Part shown: positions 48,411 through 58,800 of the stretch, in pieces | Layout: the number at the start of each line of letters is the position of its first letter | Position numbering within the stretch: the stretch's first letter is position 1 | Origin: Diprion similis | Taxonomy: Eukaryota > Arthropoda > Insecta > Hymenoptera > Diprionidae | Direction of reading: 5' to 3' | Assembly (NCBI RefSeq): GCF_021155765.1 | Contig: NC_060116.1 | Coordinates: 5,394,001-5,458,000 of the forward strand | Length of the DNA: 64,000 nt | Notes under the pieces: model-generated | The model's database searches: none | What the model saw: only the letters and a program-made list of their open reading frames with translations | Told to the model about the DNA's origin: nothing | Position numbers and translations under genes: made by a program

Positions 48411-49661
48411 AACTTAGGTATACTCCAGAAAATTGTGGATGAACATTTCAAAAACAATTAACTCTTACTATCTCCACAGTGTACCTCATGCATTTCCGAC
48501 ATGTCTGGTGATACTTCTTAAACTTTTCAGGTATAAAACTTATAAGTACATTTTATTTTTAATACAATAGTTTTTATTAAATAACTACCATTGTTACACT
48601 CGCATACTGAATTTATTCAAATACAAACGTGATGACAGATTTGAAAACATTCAAAACAAAGTGTAACTTATGACATTACCAATCTACTTTTCCAAAAATA
48701 TGTGAAATCGTATTGCAAATATGTAGTTTGATCTATTTTTATTGGCAGTTTTAGGCAGCATGATCAAGTCAAAGTTCCAATTGGGTTATACTTTTTTTTG
48801 TTTATGATAACTGGTTCATAAAAATCAGTGTTTGTTACATTTATGTAAAACGAACTGGACGCAATCATCACAAGTTACAAGCCCAAACTTATTCTCACAT
48901 ACATATATTGAAACAAATCTTAGATCAACGTGATGCAACTATATGAGTACCGTTGTTTTAGAGCCCATGCGATTATCTTAGTAATTATCCAACCAGTGAA
49001 CTACAATTATTGATTTTTTATGAGAAAATTGGAACCTAACGTTTATAAATAAATTAAATTATATTAAGAAAGTTTGAGATGTTATTTACAGTGTGATTCC
49101 TGCAAAGATGAGACTTTATGTTACATTTTGGTTAACAGCTTTATTTTTCGTAAATTTTGTACCAACACTGTATTGCAGGATTAGATACAAACTTGAAATT
49201 TTAAAGTATTCTATTAACATTAATAAAAGTTCAAATTAGATATAACAAACTACATCTGCTGCATTTGAATATTCCTAGCAGTAAAACATGATTTTTATCA
49301 CAATCAGCTCGTCTTACATAGCTGATACGAAAATTCAATCAGTTTTATCTGCGATCCATTTGATCTACATGTACATACCCAAAATGATTGCTAAAAATTT
49401 CTTATTAAGTATATAGTAACAAATGTTAGTTCTCTTTAAAGTAAAGTGGATTCTTACATACAATGGTGCAGAACTTGTATCAGTAGCAATAATAAATGAA
49501 AACTATCACCCTAATTTACAGTTGGCTATGGGGTACGAGACTGAATTAAGTTCACTCGTTAAAAAGAAACTGTAGCAGAGCTATAGTATGGAAATGTAAA
49601 TTATTTCATTTGCTCGGTGAAATCTATTTCTCAATCAAAATAATATTTCACATAAAACCAG
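48411..49661. other. Gap between convergent FKBP39 and C18orf32 homologue
   Basis: 3' UTRs of two convergent genes in AT-rich DNA. No coding or repeat feature recognised. Confidence 0.6.
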
Positions 49662-49877
49662 TCAATCGACTTTTGTCGACTTCTGACTCCTTGACCACGA
49701 AAGAGTACATCCACCATCATTACACTCTTTGACTAGTTGAGGTGGTCCTTCTGATTGCTTGTCATCTTCATTTTTTATTTTATGACGAAAGTTCCAGAAC
49801 TTTATAAGTAATGGTTGTACCAAGTAGCGCCACAAAAGTAGGACCACTGGTGCAATCACACATGGAATGCAGACCAT
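49662..49877 (-). CDS. C18orf32: C18orf32 (UPF0729) small membrane protein
   Basis: A single coding exon gives 71 aa from the ATG at 49877. The start MVCIPCVIAPVVLLLWRYLVQP is the diagnostic part of UPF0729: a Cys-Ile-Pro-Cys motif at the head of one hydrophobic segment. It is followed by a basic stretch and a hydrophilic tail. Human C18orf32 (76 aa) localises to ER/lipid droplets and is linked to GPI inositol deacylation and NF-kB signalling. The two N-terminal cysteines may be acylated (inference). A splice acceptor TTATTACAG just before 49928 on this strand indicates a separate 5' UTR exon, probably near the TCTCGCGAG site at 50849. Confidence 0.85.
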   Translation of the reverse strand: MVCIPCVIAPVVLLLWRYLVQPLLIKFWNFRHKIKNEDDKQSEGPPQLVKECNDGGCTLSWSRSQKSTKVD

Positions 49878-51901
49878 TTTTCATAAGTTGACTTAAACTG
49901 TTCGATGAGAGGTGTGATCAATCGAAATCTGTAATAACAATCAACACAACTATGTAAACTGATTAAAAAGCTCAGCCTGTATTTATGACAGAACAAGGGA
50001 GGCCAAAAATGTTTGCAAATTGATTGTAACGAACAGGATCAGAGCATTCGATTACGGGAATGTAGAACAAATTTAGAGGTTAGAATTTGGAGTCTGTATC
50101 CAGTGTACGGATAAATTATGAGATAAATGAATTATGTCGAGTTGTAGAGCATTAATGGCCTTGAAAATTGTACTATCTAGAGCATATTTTTATTTCTTGG
50201 CAAATATTAATAAGCTTGCGATGTGTATCGTTGAGGTATTTTTCAATTATCACTTTGAACATACCATGTGAAAAAAAATTCTCTTTGAACAGTCTGGCAT
50301 GTGAAGGAAATAGAACACGTTAAATGTGGTCAAAACCTGTGGAAATCGAAACCAACGTCAAAACGATCAACACTATCAGAGTCCCGCGGCGGTTATTCAG
50401 TCACTTGACTGCCCAAACGTCATTTATCGTGCAGTCATCTGGGATGATTCGAAGCAATTCAGAGTATTCCGACCATTATATAAACACTATTCAGAATTAG
50501 AAATGTCGATTTGCTATGAACCATAGACATATAAGAGTAAACCATGGGCGATAGTCGCGTAAAAAGGGGAAAGCTGCATTAGAGTCTGTGTAGGCATCTT
50601 TGTCTGGCACTGAATAAGGATGCCTATGGCTCCAACCTCTTAGAGAGCAAGATAATGCGGAGAGGTTATTCATAATTTTTTGTCTTCGAACACATATTTA
50701 TTTGAATAAAAAATTGAAAAATATTCTTCACAGTAACTTGTTGATGAGAAAAAAAATGAATAAAGTTATACAGTTGTGTACGGTGTACAGCTGATTACTT
50801 CGATTTCTCACGCATAGGTGGCGACTCAACGGTTTTTCCTTGTAACTTTCTCGCGAGTGTACAAACTACAATCCGGTTGATATATAACCTGGATTGTTGC
50901 CAGACGCGAACGTTGTAACATATGGTATTAAGTCCGTATATGGTGTGAGGTAGTTAGGTTATCGGACAAATAGCGTTTTTTATTTTTTTTTTTGCGGTGG
51001 CGCGTACATGTAATCTGCAGCAAGCCTTTTTTGCACGGCATTCAGCGCTCGTCTCAAGTGGGAGTGAGTGGGAGCGTAAACAACAGCTCTTCTCACCCTT
51101 TCTAACGGCCAATCTTTAGCGCCAACTTCAAACTCACATTAAGACTGACGAATTGAGAGGAGTGTGGTTTGAGGAATGGAGCCAACGATGAAGCCAAAAT
51201 ATTTGGTTATTGTAAAATTAATCTTTATTTCAAAGAGGTAAGAATATTTCTATGGCATTCGACATACCGTTATTGAATATTGAAATAATATTCCAGTATC
51301 CAATCGTAAGATATACTTATTCTTAATTAAATGTCACAATGTTGATTAACATGTATACTCAGTCAATACTTAATGCCACATTAAATTTGTATTCTAAATT
51401 ATTTAGTAAATCAGATCATTTTTGAATTGTGGTCAGACTTTTTAATGCTTTGAAAACGCATTCTGATGAATCGACTTGGTCAATGGCATCTTAATCCCAA
51501 TAACGTTTTTAAAAAAGTTTTTACTTGTGTGAAGCATAGTTCAGTCAATGTACAAGTTGAATTAATAATATTTACCAAAGCATTGTTGTTACATTTTGAA
51601 CATCTCTAAAAGAATCTATAACAAGTTTTTTTAAATTGGCATTCCCAACGCCACAAAATTAAAAAAATGTCATCTTGCGCATGTACCAGTCCATTGGTAT
51701 CTGCATACTGTTTCATAATGATAAATAATTTGTAATTTTCAAATCAAGTATTGTCTTGAATCACCAAAATTTGCTTGCACTTTTCACGGGTATGTTGCGG
51801 CAGGTACCTTTTACAGAGAAACCCAACAATATAATGAATGGCATTATTTTCAGTAAATTATTCAATGTGACATTCTACGTATTCATGTTATTCATTTGCA
51901 A
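49878..51901. other. Upstream region of C18orf32 and a possible plus-strand first exon
   Basis: A TCTCGCGAG palindrome lies at 50849-50857, a likely housekeeping promoter. On the plus strand an ATG at 51176 opens MEPTMKPKYLVIVKL and runs to a good donor (GTAAGA after 51237). It could be a first exon, but no partner exon is recognised. The rest is AT-rich, and the last part may be the flank or terminus of the P-type relic. Confidence 0.35.
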
Positions 51902-53330
51902 TTAATAATTCAATGATACTGTTTCATTTGGGATAAGAGGTGGTACGAAAAGTATTTCACTGTGTTTAGCAAAAGTCTTGTTCCAATCATTTTCACAATT
52001 TGAAATATTCGATATTCTTGAAAGGTGTATGATATAAACATGTCCTAGACCAGTTTGAAATTGCTTTGTAGACAGATCTAAATTGAAGCCGTGTTCCTGA
52101 CACATAACTGCAATAAGGTTTTCAAGCAGATCCTAATTTAAACGTCTGGTACACAATTTATTCAGTCCATAGCCGCCTCGTAATTGTTTTGTCAAATTTT
52201 AGACAGAATTAATTGTCGGTACTAATCCTGATAAACATGTGGTGATCAGGTTTGGAATTTGGAATTTTTTAGGTTTGTAGTGTAATTTCAGATATAGCAT
52301 GATATGATTTATTTGGCACTGTCGGCTTGAGAAGAAGTTTAGTGAATCAATTGATGTATCAATATCCAAGAGAAACTGTCCTCTCACGTTATTTTCGAAG
52401 CACTTACAATTGAGTCCACAATTTTGTTTATTGAGACAAAACTTTTGAGGAAACGTGTACACTGTAAACGTCTGATAATCGAAAATGTTTGCCTGTAATT
52501 TTTGTATTGAGATTTAAGTTGGTTTGCTCACTGAGTTCGTATATTTCTCTCAGTCCATTCCAGTGAACCATTCCCCTTTTGTACTCTAATAGGTATTTTT
52601 TCAAATTGTTCCTCATACACTTGAGAAGATGCAGTGAATGAAATATGATGCAAATGTTGTGACCATTCGATGTAAAGAAAAGATTATTCCGCGACTATTT
52701 ACTTTTTTTTTTAAATCCAGGATAGTTAGGGCCTGATAAAAAATTATAGCTTTCAATACCAGTACTATTAACTTAACAAACTGCATCTAACATATTATGG
52801 GTTTTGTTAGAAGTAACCTTAGCAGCTAAAAACCAGTGCCCAACAGCCTCCCTTACATTGCTATTCATCTACGTAATCATACACTCAGAAAGTTTTTGCT
52901 GTATTTAGCGTACGTTCATTACCATCATTCTCTACTCCGATGAACTGATCAATGTTTTCGTCATCGTGGACTTCTGATATCAAGAAAACTTGGTTGAAAT
53001 GAAGAGACCCAACTTAATCTTTTAACGGACCAGGTGTAAATTCATCTTTTGATTGTACTAAAACTACAAATTGTCGTTGATATTTGTATATTACCTTTAT
53101 GGACGGTAAAGTAAAAATTTTGCAGAAAACCTATAGGCCTTTGGAGACTTCTATTTCTTTTGATTCGGTTTTTTTTGTGGTATCTAATTTTAATCTGTTA
53201 ATTCCACTACGCAATGCAGCTATCGTTCTGCTTTGAGAATTGCAGCGCACTGTTTAAACTTATAAAATTGAGACATATGTAGTCGAGCATGTCTTATCGA
53301 AATTTATGTAGAATTATTTGAAGTGATAGA
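51902..53330 (-). pseudogene. Degenerate P-superfamily (THAP9-like) transposase body
   Basis: Read on the minus strand, pieces of a P-type transposase appear in order but in shifting frames with several stops. Near 53230: a coiled-coil-like RTIAALRSGINRLKL. Near 52850: VREAVGHWFLAAK (the GxWxxP-type segment). At 52620-52670: SLHLLKCMRNNL, like the HLLKxIRNNL motif. At 52428-52616: VHWNGLREIYELSEQ and KITGKHFRLSDVYSVHVSSKVLSQ. At 52330-52400: IDTSIDSLNFFSSR. At 51950-52170: RRLN, then a stop, then DLLENLIAV and QEHGFN, the C-terminal RRLNQDxLE motif. The element is dead as a transposase. Its THAP-encoding exons lie just upstream on the same strand and are still open. Ends and terminal repeats were not found. 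Confidence 0.75.
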
Positions 53331-53392
53331 GAGAGTAGTAGCATCAAACACGCTTACTTTGTAACAAAGATTCGATTTTATTTATATACATT

Positions 53393-54413
53393 CTAATATG
53401 TAGCTACTGGGTTTTTTGAATCATTAATAATATTTACAATTATTTTCCTGTTCTCATCTGAGATTACTATTTGACCTACGTTATTGGCGTGTATATTGAT
53501 TATCTGTGTTCGTGGGGGTGATGCTCTGTCCTGTTCCGCTGTTTCTGACAAATGTGACTCTGTATGATTATCTGTAATTCGGAATTCCATCTGTGTTCGT
53601 GGGGATGATATTTTATTTTCTTCTGCTGTTTCTGGCAAACGCGATTCTGTGTGATTATCTGTAACTCGAAATTCCATATGTGTTCGTGGGGATGATGTTT
53701 TGTTCTGCTCTGCTGTTACTGGTAAATGCGACGCTGTGTGATTATCTGTAATGCGGAATTTCATCTGTGTTCGTGGCGGTGATACTCTGTTCTGTTCTGC
53801 TGTTTCTGGCAAACGCGACTCTGTATGTTTACCTGTAATTCGGAATTCCATATTAACACATATATTAGCAAGAAAGGAATTGATCAAAGTAGAAAATACA
53901 AAATTTACATACCTTCAACAGATTTCTGGTTTTGTGATTTTTGGGACGATTTTTCGGTTGGTTTAATGGTTGGTAGAGCGTTTCGGATTAACAACGGCCT
54001 TGGGAATTTCTTTCTAATCTGGTCATTGTCAAAATGGTCCGTACAAATTCGAATGCTACCATAACAATTCTTTGGTCCGAGGAATTTCAACCATTTATCA
54101 CGCCTGTAAACAAAAGATGGTGTACACTGATATATAACTATAGGGCGTAATTGAATACGTGCCGCACAAAGTGAATCTCGACTTCAAGAATAAATACATA
54201 ATGTACCTAACATCGTTTTTATTTTATCCTCACCACAGAAATGGTTATAGAGTACTCTTCGACGGTTAATTTCGAGGTTAAGTTTGCTACGAAATATACT
54301 TTGTTTCAGCAAAGAACTTACGTTTCGGCATCCTTCGGTAATCGAAAGAAGGAATGATCTTTATCCATGCTAGACATTCTTCGGCATCCTTTAACATTGC
54401 ACCTTAACACCAT
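53393..54413 (-). CDS. THAP-domain protein with 29-residue tandem repeats
   Basis: Three exons on the minus strand, 54322-54413, 53913-54103 and 53393-53832, encode 240 aa with all junctions in frame. The THAP zinc finger covers residues 1-85: C5 and C10 of MVLRCNVKGC, HSFFRLPKD, RDKWLKFLG, then ICTDHF with the Cys and His ligands, and LIRNALPTI in the AVPTIF position. A short basic Ser/Lys/Gln linker follows. The last exon is almost entirely four copies of a 29-residue unit (NHTESRLPETAEQN...SSPRTQMEFRI), then HANNVGQIVISDENRK and the stop. The THAP domain binds DNA sequence-specifically; function here is unknown. It is the head of the P-type transposase gene whose remainder lies dead downstream, so it is either a domesticated DNA-binding protein or the last open part of a decaying element. 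Confidence 0.75.
53504..53851 (-). repeat. Four 87 bp coding tandem repeats (minisatellite)
   Basis: The marker TGTGTTCGTGG recurs at 53504, 53591, 53678 and 53765, an exact 87-base period. Units differ by point changes only. The period is a multiple of three, so copy-number changes keep frame. In the transcribed orientation each unit contains a pyrimidine/TTACAG stretch; in the first unit this is the actual splice acceptor of the last THAP exon (intron ends at 53833). Confidence 0.93.
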
Positions 54414-55196
54414 TTTCCAATTTTGATTTTCACAAATAACATTAATTTCAAGTCTGTTGGGTATTAACCAGCGACGTATAGTCCTGTGTTCACATTATTG
54501 GGCCTCCGTATCTGACAGTGTTGCCAAATGGCTGTTGCACAAATCTTTATGAACTTTGGGTGCGTTCCGAAATTAGCTTCCAGTGTTGTCAACTATCTTT
54601 TATCTCTTTTTCGCTGCCGAGTTTATTACTAGCTCCGTCTCGGTCCTAGGGAGTTTTTAGCGCTGCCAGCTAGTTTCGGAACGCACCTTTCATAAGTCTA
54701 CGCACGAACCACGGGACCAACTCACGGCGCTGTCACGAGATGGCGCTGCGGCAACGAAATGCTGCAGCATTTTGCTGCCCGTGAAAATCCGGCCTTAGAA
54801 CGTTCCGAGTATTTCCAGCGAGATCATCCGAGCGATCTCAACAGTTGGAACAAGTTTGAGGAAGCATTCGCCGGCGTAATTTTCATTATTCGCGTGTGAG
54901 AAGTGTGCGCGGAACGTCGCGGATGTCGTGTGTTCACAACGCGTATTCTAATTAATCGAGTTCTGTCATTGTGAGTGGGTGCGATTATGTATGTTACAAA
55001 CAAGTTATGCGTTATAGCACGTTTGTCCAAAGTCATTTTCGATTCTGTTAATCGTTTCGTATTTGTTTTATTCTCATTGTTTCGTTATGTTGACGTTACT
55101 AACTTCAGCCTCGTGCGATGTGCCAGTCAGTGCCAGTTCAGTTTTTGTTCAAAATCACACTGATGATGAGCTGATATTCTGACAGCGGTAACCAAC
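54414..55196. promoter_or_regulatory. Promoter region between THAP gene and a plus-strand gene start
   Basis: Divergent arrangement: the THAP gene runs left from 54413, and a GC-richer leader (about 54700-55196) leads to a probable start codon at 55197 on the plus strand. A 130 bp inverted-repeat element is inserted in between (54558-54687). The GC-rich leader with several CpGs looks like a transcribed 5' UTR. Confidence 0.4.
54558..54687. mobile_element. 130 bp MITE-like element with 20 bp terminal inverted repeats
   Basis: The left end GGTGCGTTCCGAAATTAGCT at 54558-54577 matches the reverse complement of the right end AGCTAGTTTCGGAACGCACC (54668-54687) at 19 of 20 bases. It has no coding capacity. 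The ends resemble a small non-autonomous DNA transposon; a clear target-site duplication is not visible, so the superfamily is left open (PIF/Harbinger or hAT possible). Confidence 0.7.
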
Positions 55197-55200
55197 ATGG
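55197..55200 (+). CDS. Probable 4-nt first coding exon (ATG G) of a gene with a long intron
   Basis: ACCAACATGG is followed directly by the strong donor GTAAGC at 55201. The context (Kozak-like AACATGG, GC-rich leader upstream, perfect donor) suggests a gene whose first coding exon holds Met and the first base of codon 2. No phase-1 exon that I can recognise follows within the window, so the intron may exceed 8 kb and the gene lie mostly outside. Low confidence. Confidence 0.35.
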
Positions 55201-55308
55201 GTAAGCTAATGCACACGATTTATTACATTCAGTCCCTGACATACTGCAGATTATTAAAACTGTTTAGCACTTTTAAGACGTCTTCTTTTAAAGAATGTGT
55301 ATACAATA

Positions 55309-55840
55309 CATATTGGGGTGGATCACCCAAAAATAAAAAAAAAATTTCTCAAGTGCGGAGTTCTCATAAAACTGTTGTTCATGATAAAAAAAAAAAAAAA
55401 AAAAAAAAAATCCCTGCAAATTTGTTTTCGATCGGCTCAGATTTAGAAATCTCGCTTTCGAGTTTTTGTTTTTACAGTGTAATAACACGTGAAAAAATGT
55501 TTACCTTAACGCACCGTCGATTTCGCGTGAAAATATTGACGAAAATGAAATATATCAAGAGACATTTCTTATAGGCGACAATATTTAGTACAAAAAAAGT
55601 TTTCGGGTATTTTATTCAATTTTTTTTCTATATTTTCACGCCAAATCGACGGTGAGTTAAGGTAAGCATTGTCTTACGTTTTATTTCAATGTAAAAACAA
55701 AAACTCGAAAATGTGATTGTAAGTCTCATTCGACCGAGCTCAATTTAATTTACAGGGGATTTTTTTTTTTCATCATAAACAACAGTTTCATGAGAAATTC
55801 GCACTGCAAAAAAATTTTTTTTTCAGTGTGAACCACATTG
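55309..55840. mobile_element. Foldback element with ~240 bp inverted arms
   Basis: The sequence from about 55315 to 55553 is recognisably the reverse complement of about 55605-55839. Paired landmarks are AAACTGTTGTTCATGAT with its partner near 55780, CGAGTTTTTGTTTTTACA near 55695, and ACCGTCGATTT near 55645. Arms are perhaps 70-80% identical, so the insertion is old. A run of 25 A (55386-55410) lies in the left arm, opposite a T run in the right. No protein is encoded. Best described as a long-TIR MITE or foldback element. Confidence 0.75.
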
Positions 55841-58800
55841 TTAATAACATGTGTGAACGCAATGTCTACATAATGTTGCAACCTGAAATCACGCAATTTG
55901 AATAAATTGCAAGCTTACCAATTAATTACCCACAATTCTAAGAATTCCTAAAATTTGGTAAATTTGTCGTGAAATGTCCTAAATTATACGAATTGCCCTA
56001 AAAATTTCGGGAACGTCCACCTTTCATCTAATTCACATTGGCATAGTGAAATATTTGACCAAATTGTTGTAATTGTGCACAGTCAGATCTCAAATTTGAT
56101 CAACGGTCAGTATTTGTTGTCATCTGAGTAATAATCGTGCAATTAGTGATTGAATGAAAGACAATAGTTATTTGCTTGGTTAAATGGAACTTTTATTGCT
56201 AGTAAATAAGAGAGTGGGTAGGTAAAAATTAGTTAATTTGTACAAGTTCAGTAAGACAGATCACTAGTAAGTTATAATAATACCGATTACGATAACAATC
56301 GACATGCATTATTTTTCAAACCAACACAAAGAAATTTAAGTACCTAGTCTTCGGTGTCAATCCTACTTTGATTAAAAAATTGATGAATGGATAGACATTC
56401 TTCACCATAATCAACAGCCAGGGAAACTTGATGAAAGATATTGATTCGCGATGATTTTGAAGTATTGATATCAACATCAGTAAATGCAACCCATATATAT
56501 ATTTTCAAGTACTCGTAAACTGATATTTTGCCTGAGTCTTCGTCTCCCTCGTCACTATGTCTGCGCTAAAATTCCTGCTTTTCTACTCTTGGTATTAACG
56601 TCACATGCTTATTGATATTTGTCAGTAATGTCTCTTATTGAGTTTTTCATTCCAGCAAACTCATTTTCATTTTGACTCTGCTTTTATCTATTATGTATAT
56701 AATATTGAGAAGATATTAATATAATTCAGAAAATTAGGTATGATTTTGATTCAATTTAAATGCTTTTTTAATAAGCATTAATGTTTGTGAAATGATTATA
56801 TTGCCATTCAATTGTTTTCGACATTGTATGTATTTACTAAATTTGAGAAAAGAATTTCTGTCTTTTTCAAACAATCTACACCCAGGTTAGATTAAATGGT
56901 GAGTCTGCATCGACAATAAAAATAAATTATTTGCGTCGTGGGCATCTGAGTGTATTATAATTTGCGATTTTTCAATGAATCATATTGCATTAATATTGAA
57001 GTTACGTGGATCATCATTTTTTCCACCTGTAAGAAAATAGTCTTATTTGAGGAAAGAGAAAACATCGAATTTCAATAGCATTCATTTCAATGCATAACAT
57101 TCGGGCATTTTGACAGTGTGCTACTGCGATATATCTAGCCAGCTAGCCGAGTTAATTTACATACCACGGTTCACCTCTTTGTGGTATTGTTGCCAGAACT
57201 ATGCTCTTGAAACAGCACTTATGATATTGGTAGGTTCCCAGATGTGCTAGAGCATTGAAAAATCTAAAAGAGTTCTAGAATCATTACCAGATACTGATAA
57301 AACTAATTGCTGAGTTTTATGACCAGATTCTACTTTTTTTCACAAGTCACTCAACTTCATGTATTAATTAATTTAATTTATCTGTTCATTGGGAATAAAT
57401 ATTCAAATCTCCAATGAAATTTAAAGCATTCACTGAAATAACAATGAAGCTGTGGGCTATTTTAATGATAATGCTGAAGCTAGTCACTGATTCAGAACAG
57501 AAGAACTTCATACATGCAGTGATTTTTATGGATAAGAGCACTCGAATCTATGGCGTTTTAACATTTCTAATACTTATCTTCTATTTTAAGTAATTTGATC
57601 ATGAAGAACAAAGTGTATGTAAACTTTCAGTGAATCGGTAGCTTGCTATCGGGGGCTAGCTTCAGTTTCATATTTCAATGTGGTGTATTATCAAAAAAAT
57701 AAATAAATGGTTAGCCGTTGGTGCGTACACAAAAACGCTGAAATAACCAGTATTGATAAGTACGACCAATCAATCCAAGTAGAAAGAAAAGCTGATGAAA
57801 TGCAACTTGACAGAAAGCTTTCACAGCCCAGGTATCATTTGTACTGCATGTTGCCATTCTTTAATTGTATAAACATTGACTTAGATTTTTTAAATCAGTG
57901 GTTTCTTGTTATTTATTTTTTTTCCTTATCTAGCTTTTCTCGAAAGTAGCTGTTTATTTTTTTTTTTTTATTAGAATCTTCAGTGTTCCCGGTGGATTGC
58001 AGAAAATCATATTGCCGTGCAGACGCATAATGGTTATCAATGTCAGCTAATTTGCGAACTGAAGAAAAACTATTCTTAGAACTCAGAATTTTGTTTTGTC
58101 TATGTTTCATAATTGTCCTAGAATTTTTCTAAAATTCTCAGTGTCTCGGAAGACTGAAAAATCTAATTTAATGTTGATGGGGCATGTCCATAATACCTGC
58201 AAAAACGCTATGCATTGCAAACTTCAGCCAGGTTTCTCTCAGACAATTTCGTTTAACCAAAACTAACATTTTAGCAGTGATAATGTAATATATAATTTCA
58301 ACATTTATTAAGTTCTCTGCACTTTTGTAACGGAACGTGGAATAATCTTCTTTCAATATAGAAACGGGAGCTTTAAAGCACAGAATTCCGGGCTGTTCGT
58401 ATCCATTTTTTCAAATGAAAATAATTTTCACATTTTCTTTCGAGTAAGACGGTACTTTTTGTGCGTGGACTTGATACCCCGCGGTTTTCAGGCTTCGTTC
58501 ATTTCGCCATGAAATCCGCCAGGTAGCGTTACCATAAAGGTACTCGAAATGCAGCGTATTTGAACGTCGATATCAAAAAGTATCCTCTTTGGTCCATATA
58601 ACAAGGTACACCACTGATATATATGTATATATACTAATCAACGACGTGTAGTATGGATTGCGCAATCCCAACATAAATGCTTTCCAAAAGCATCCGCTAG
58701 AGTTAGACAAATAGAAAACGAGGTGGGGTCAAAGAGGATAGGTGGAAGCCAATTGCTTTCTATTTCTAAGAATTTTATTGGCTGTGTCGTATTCTGCGCA

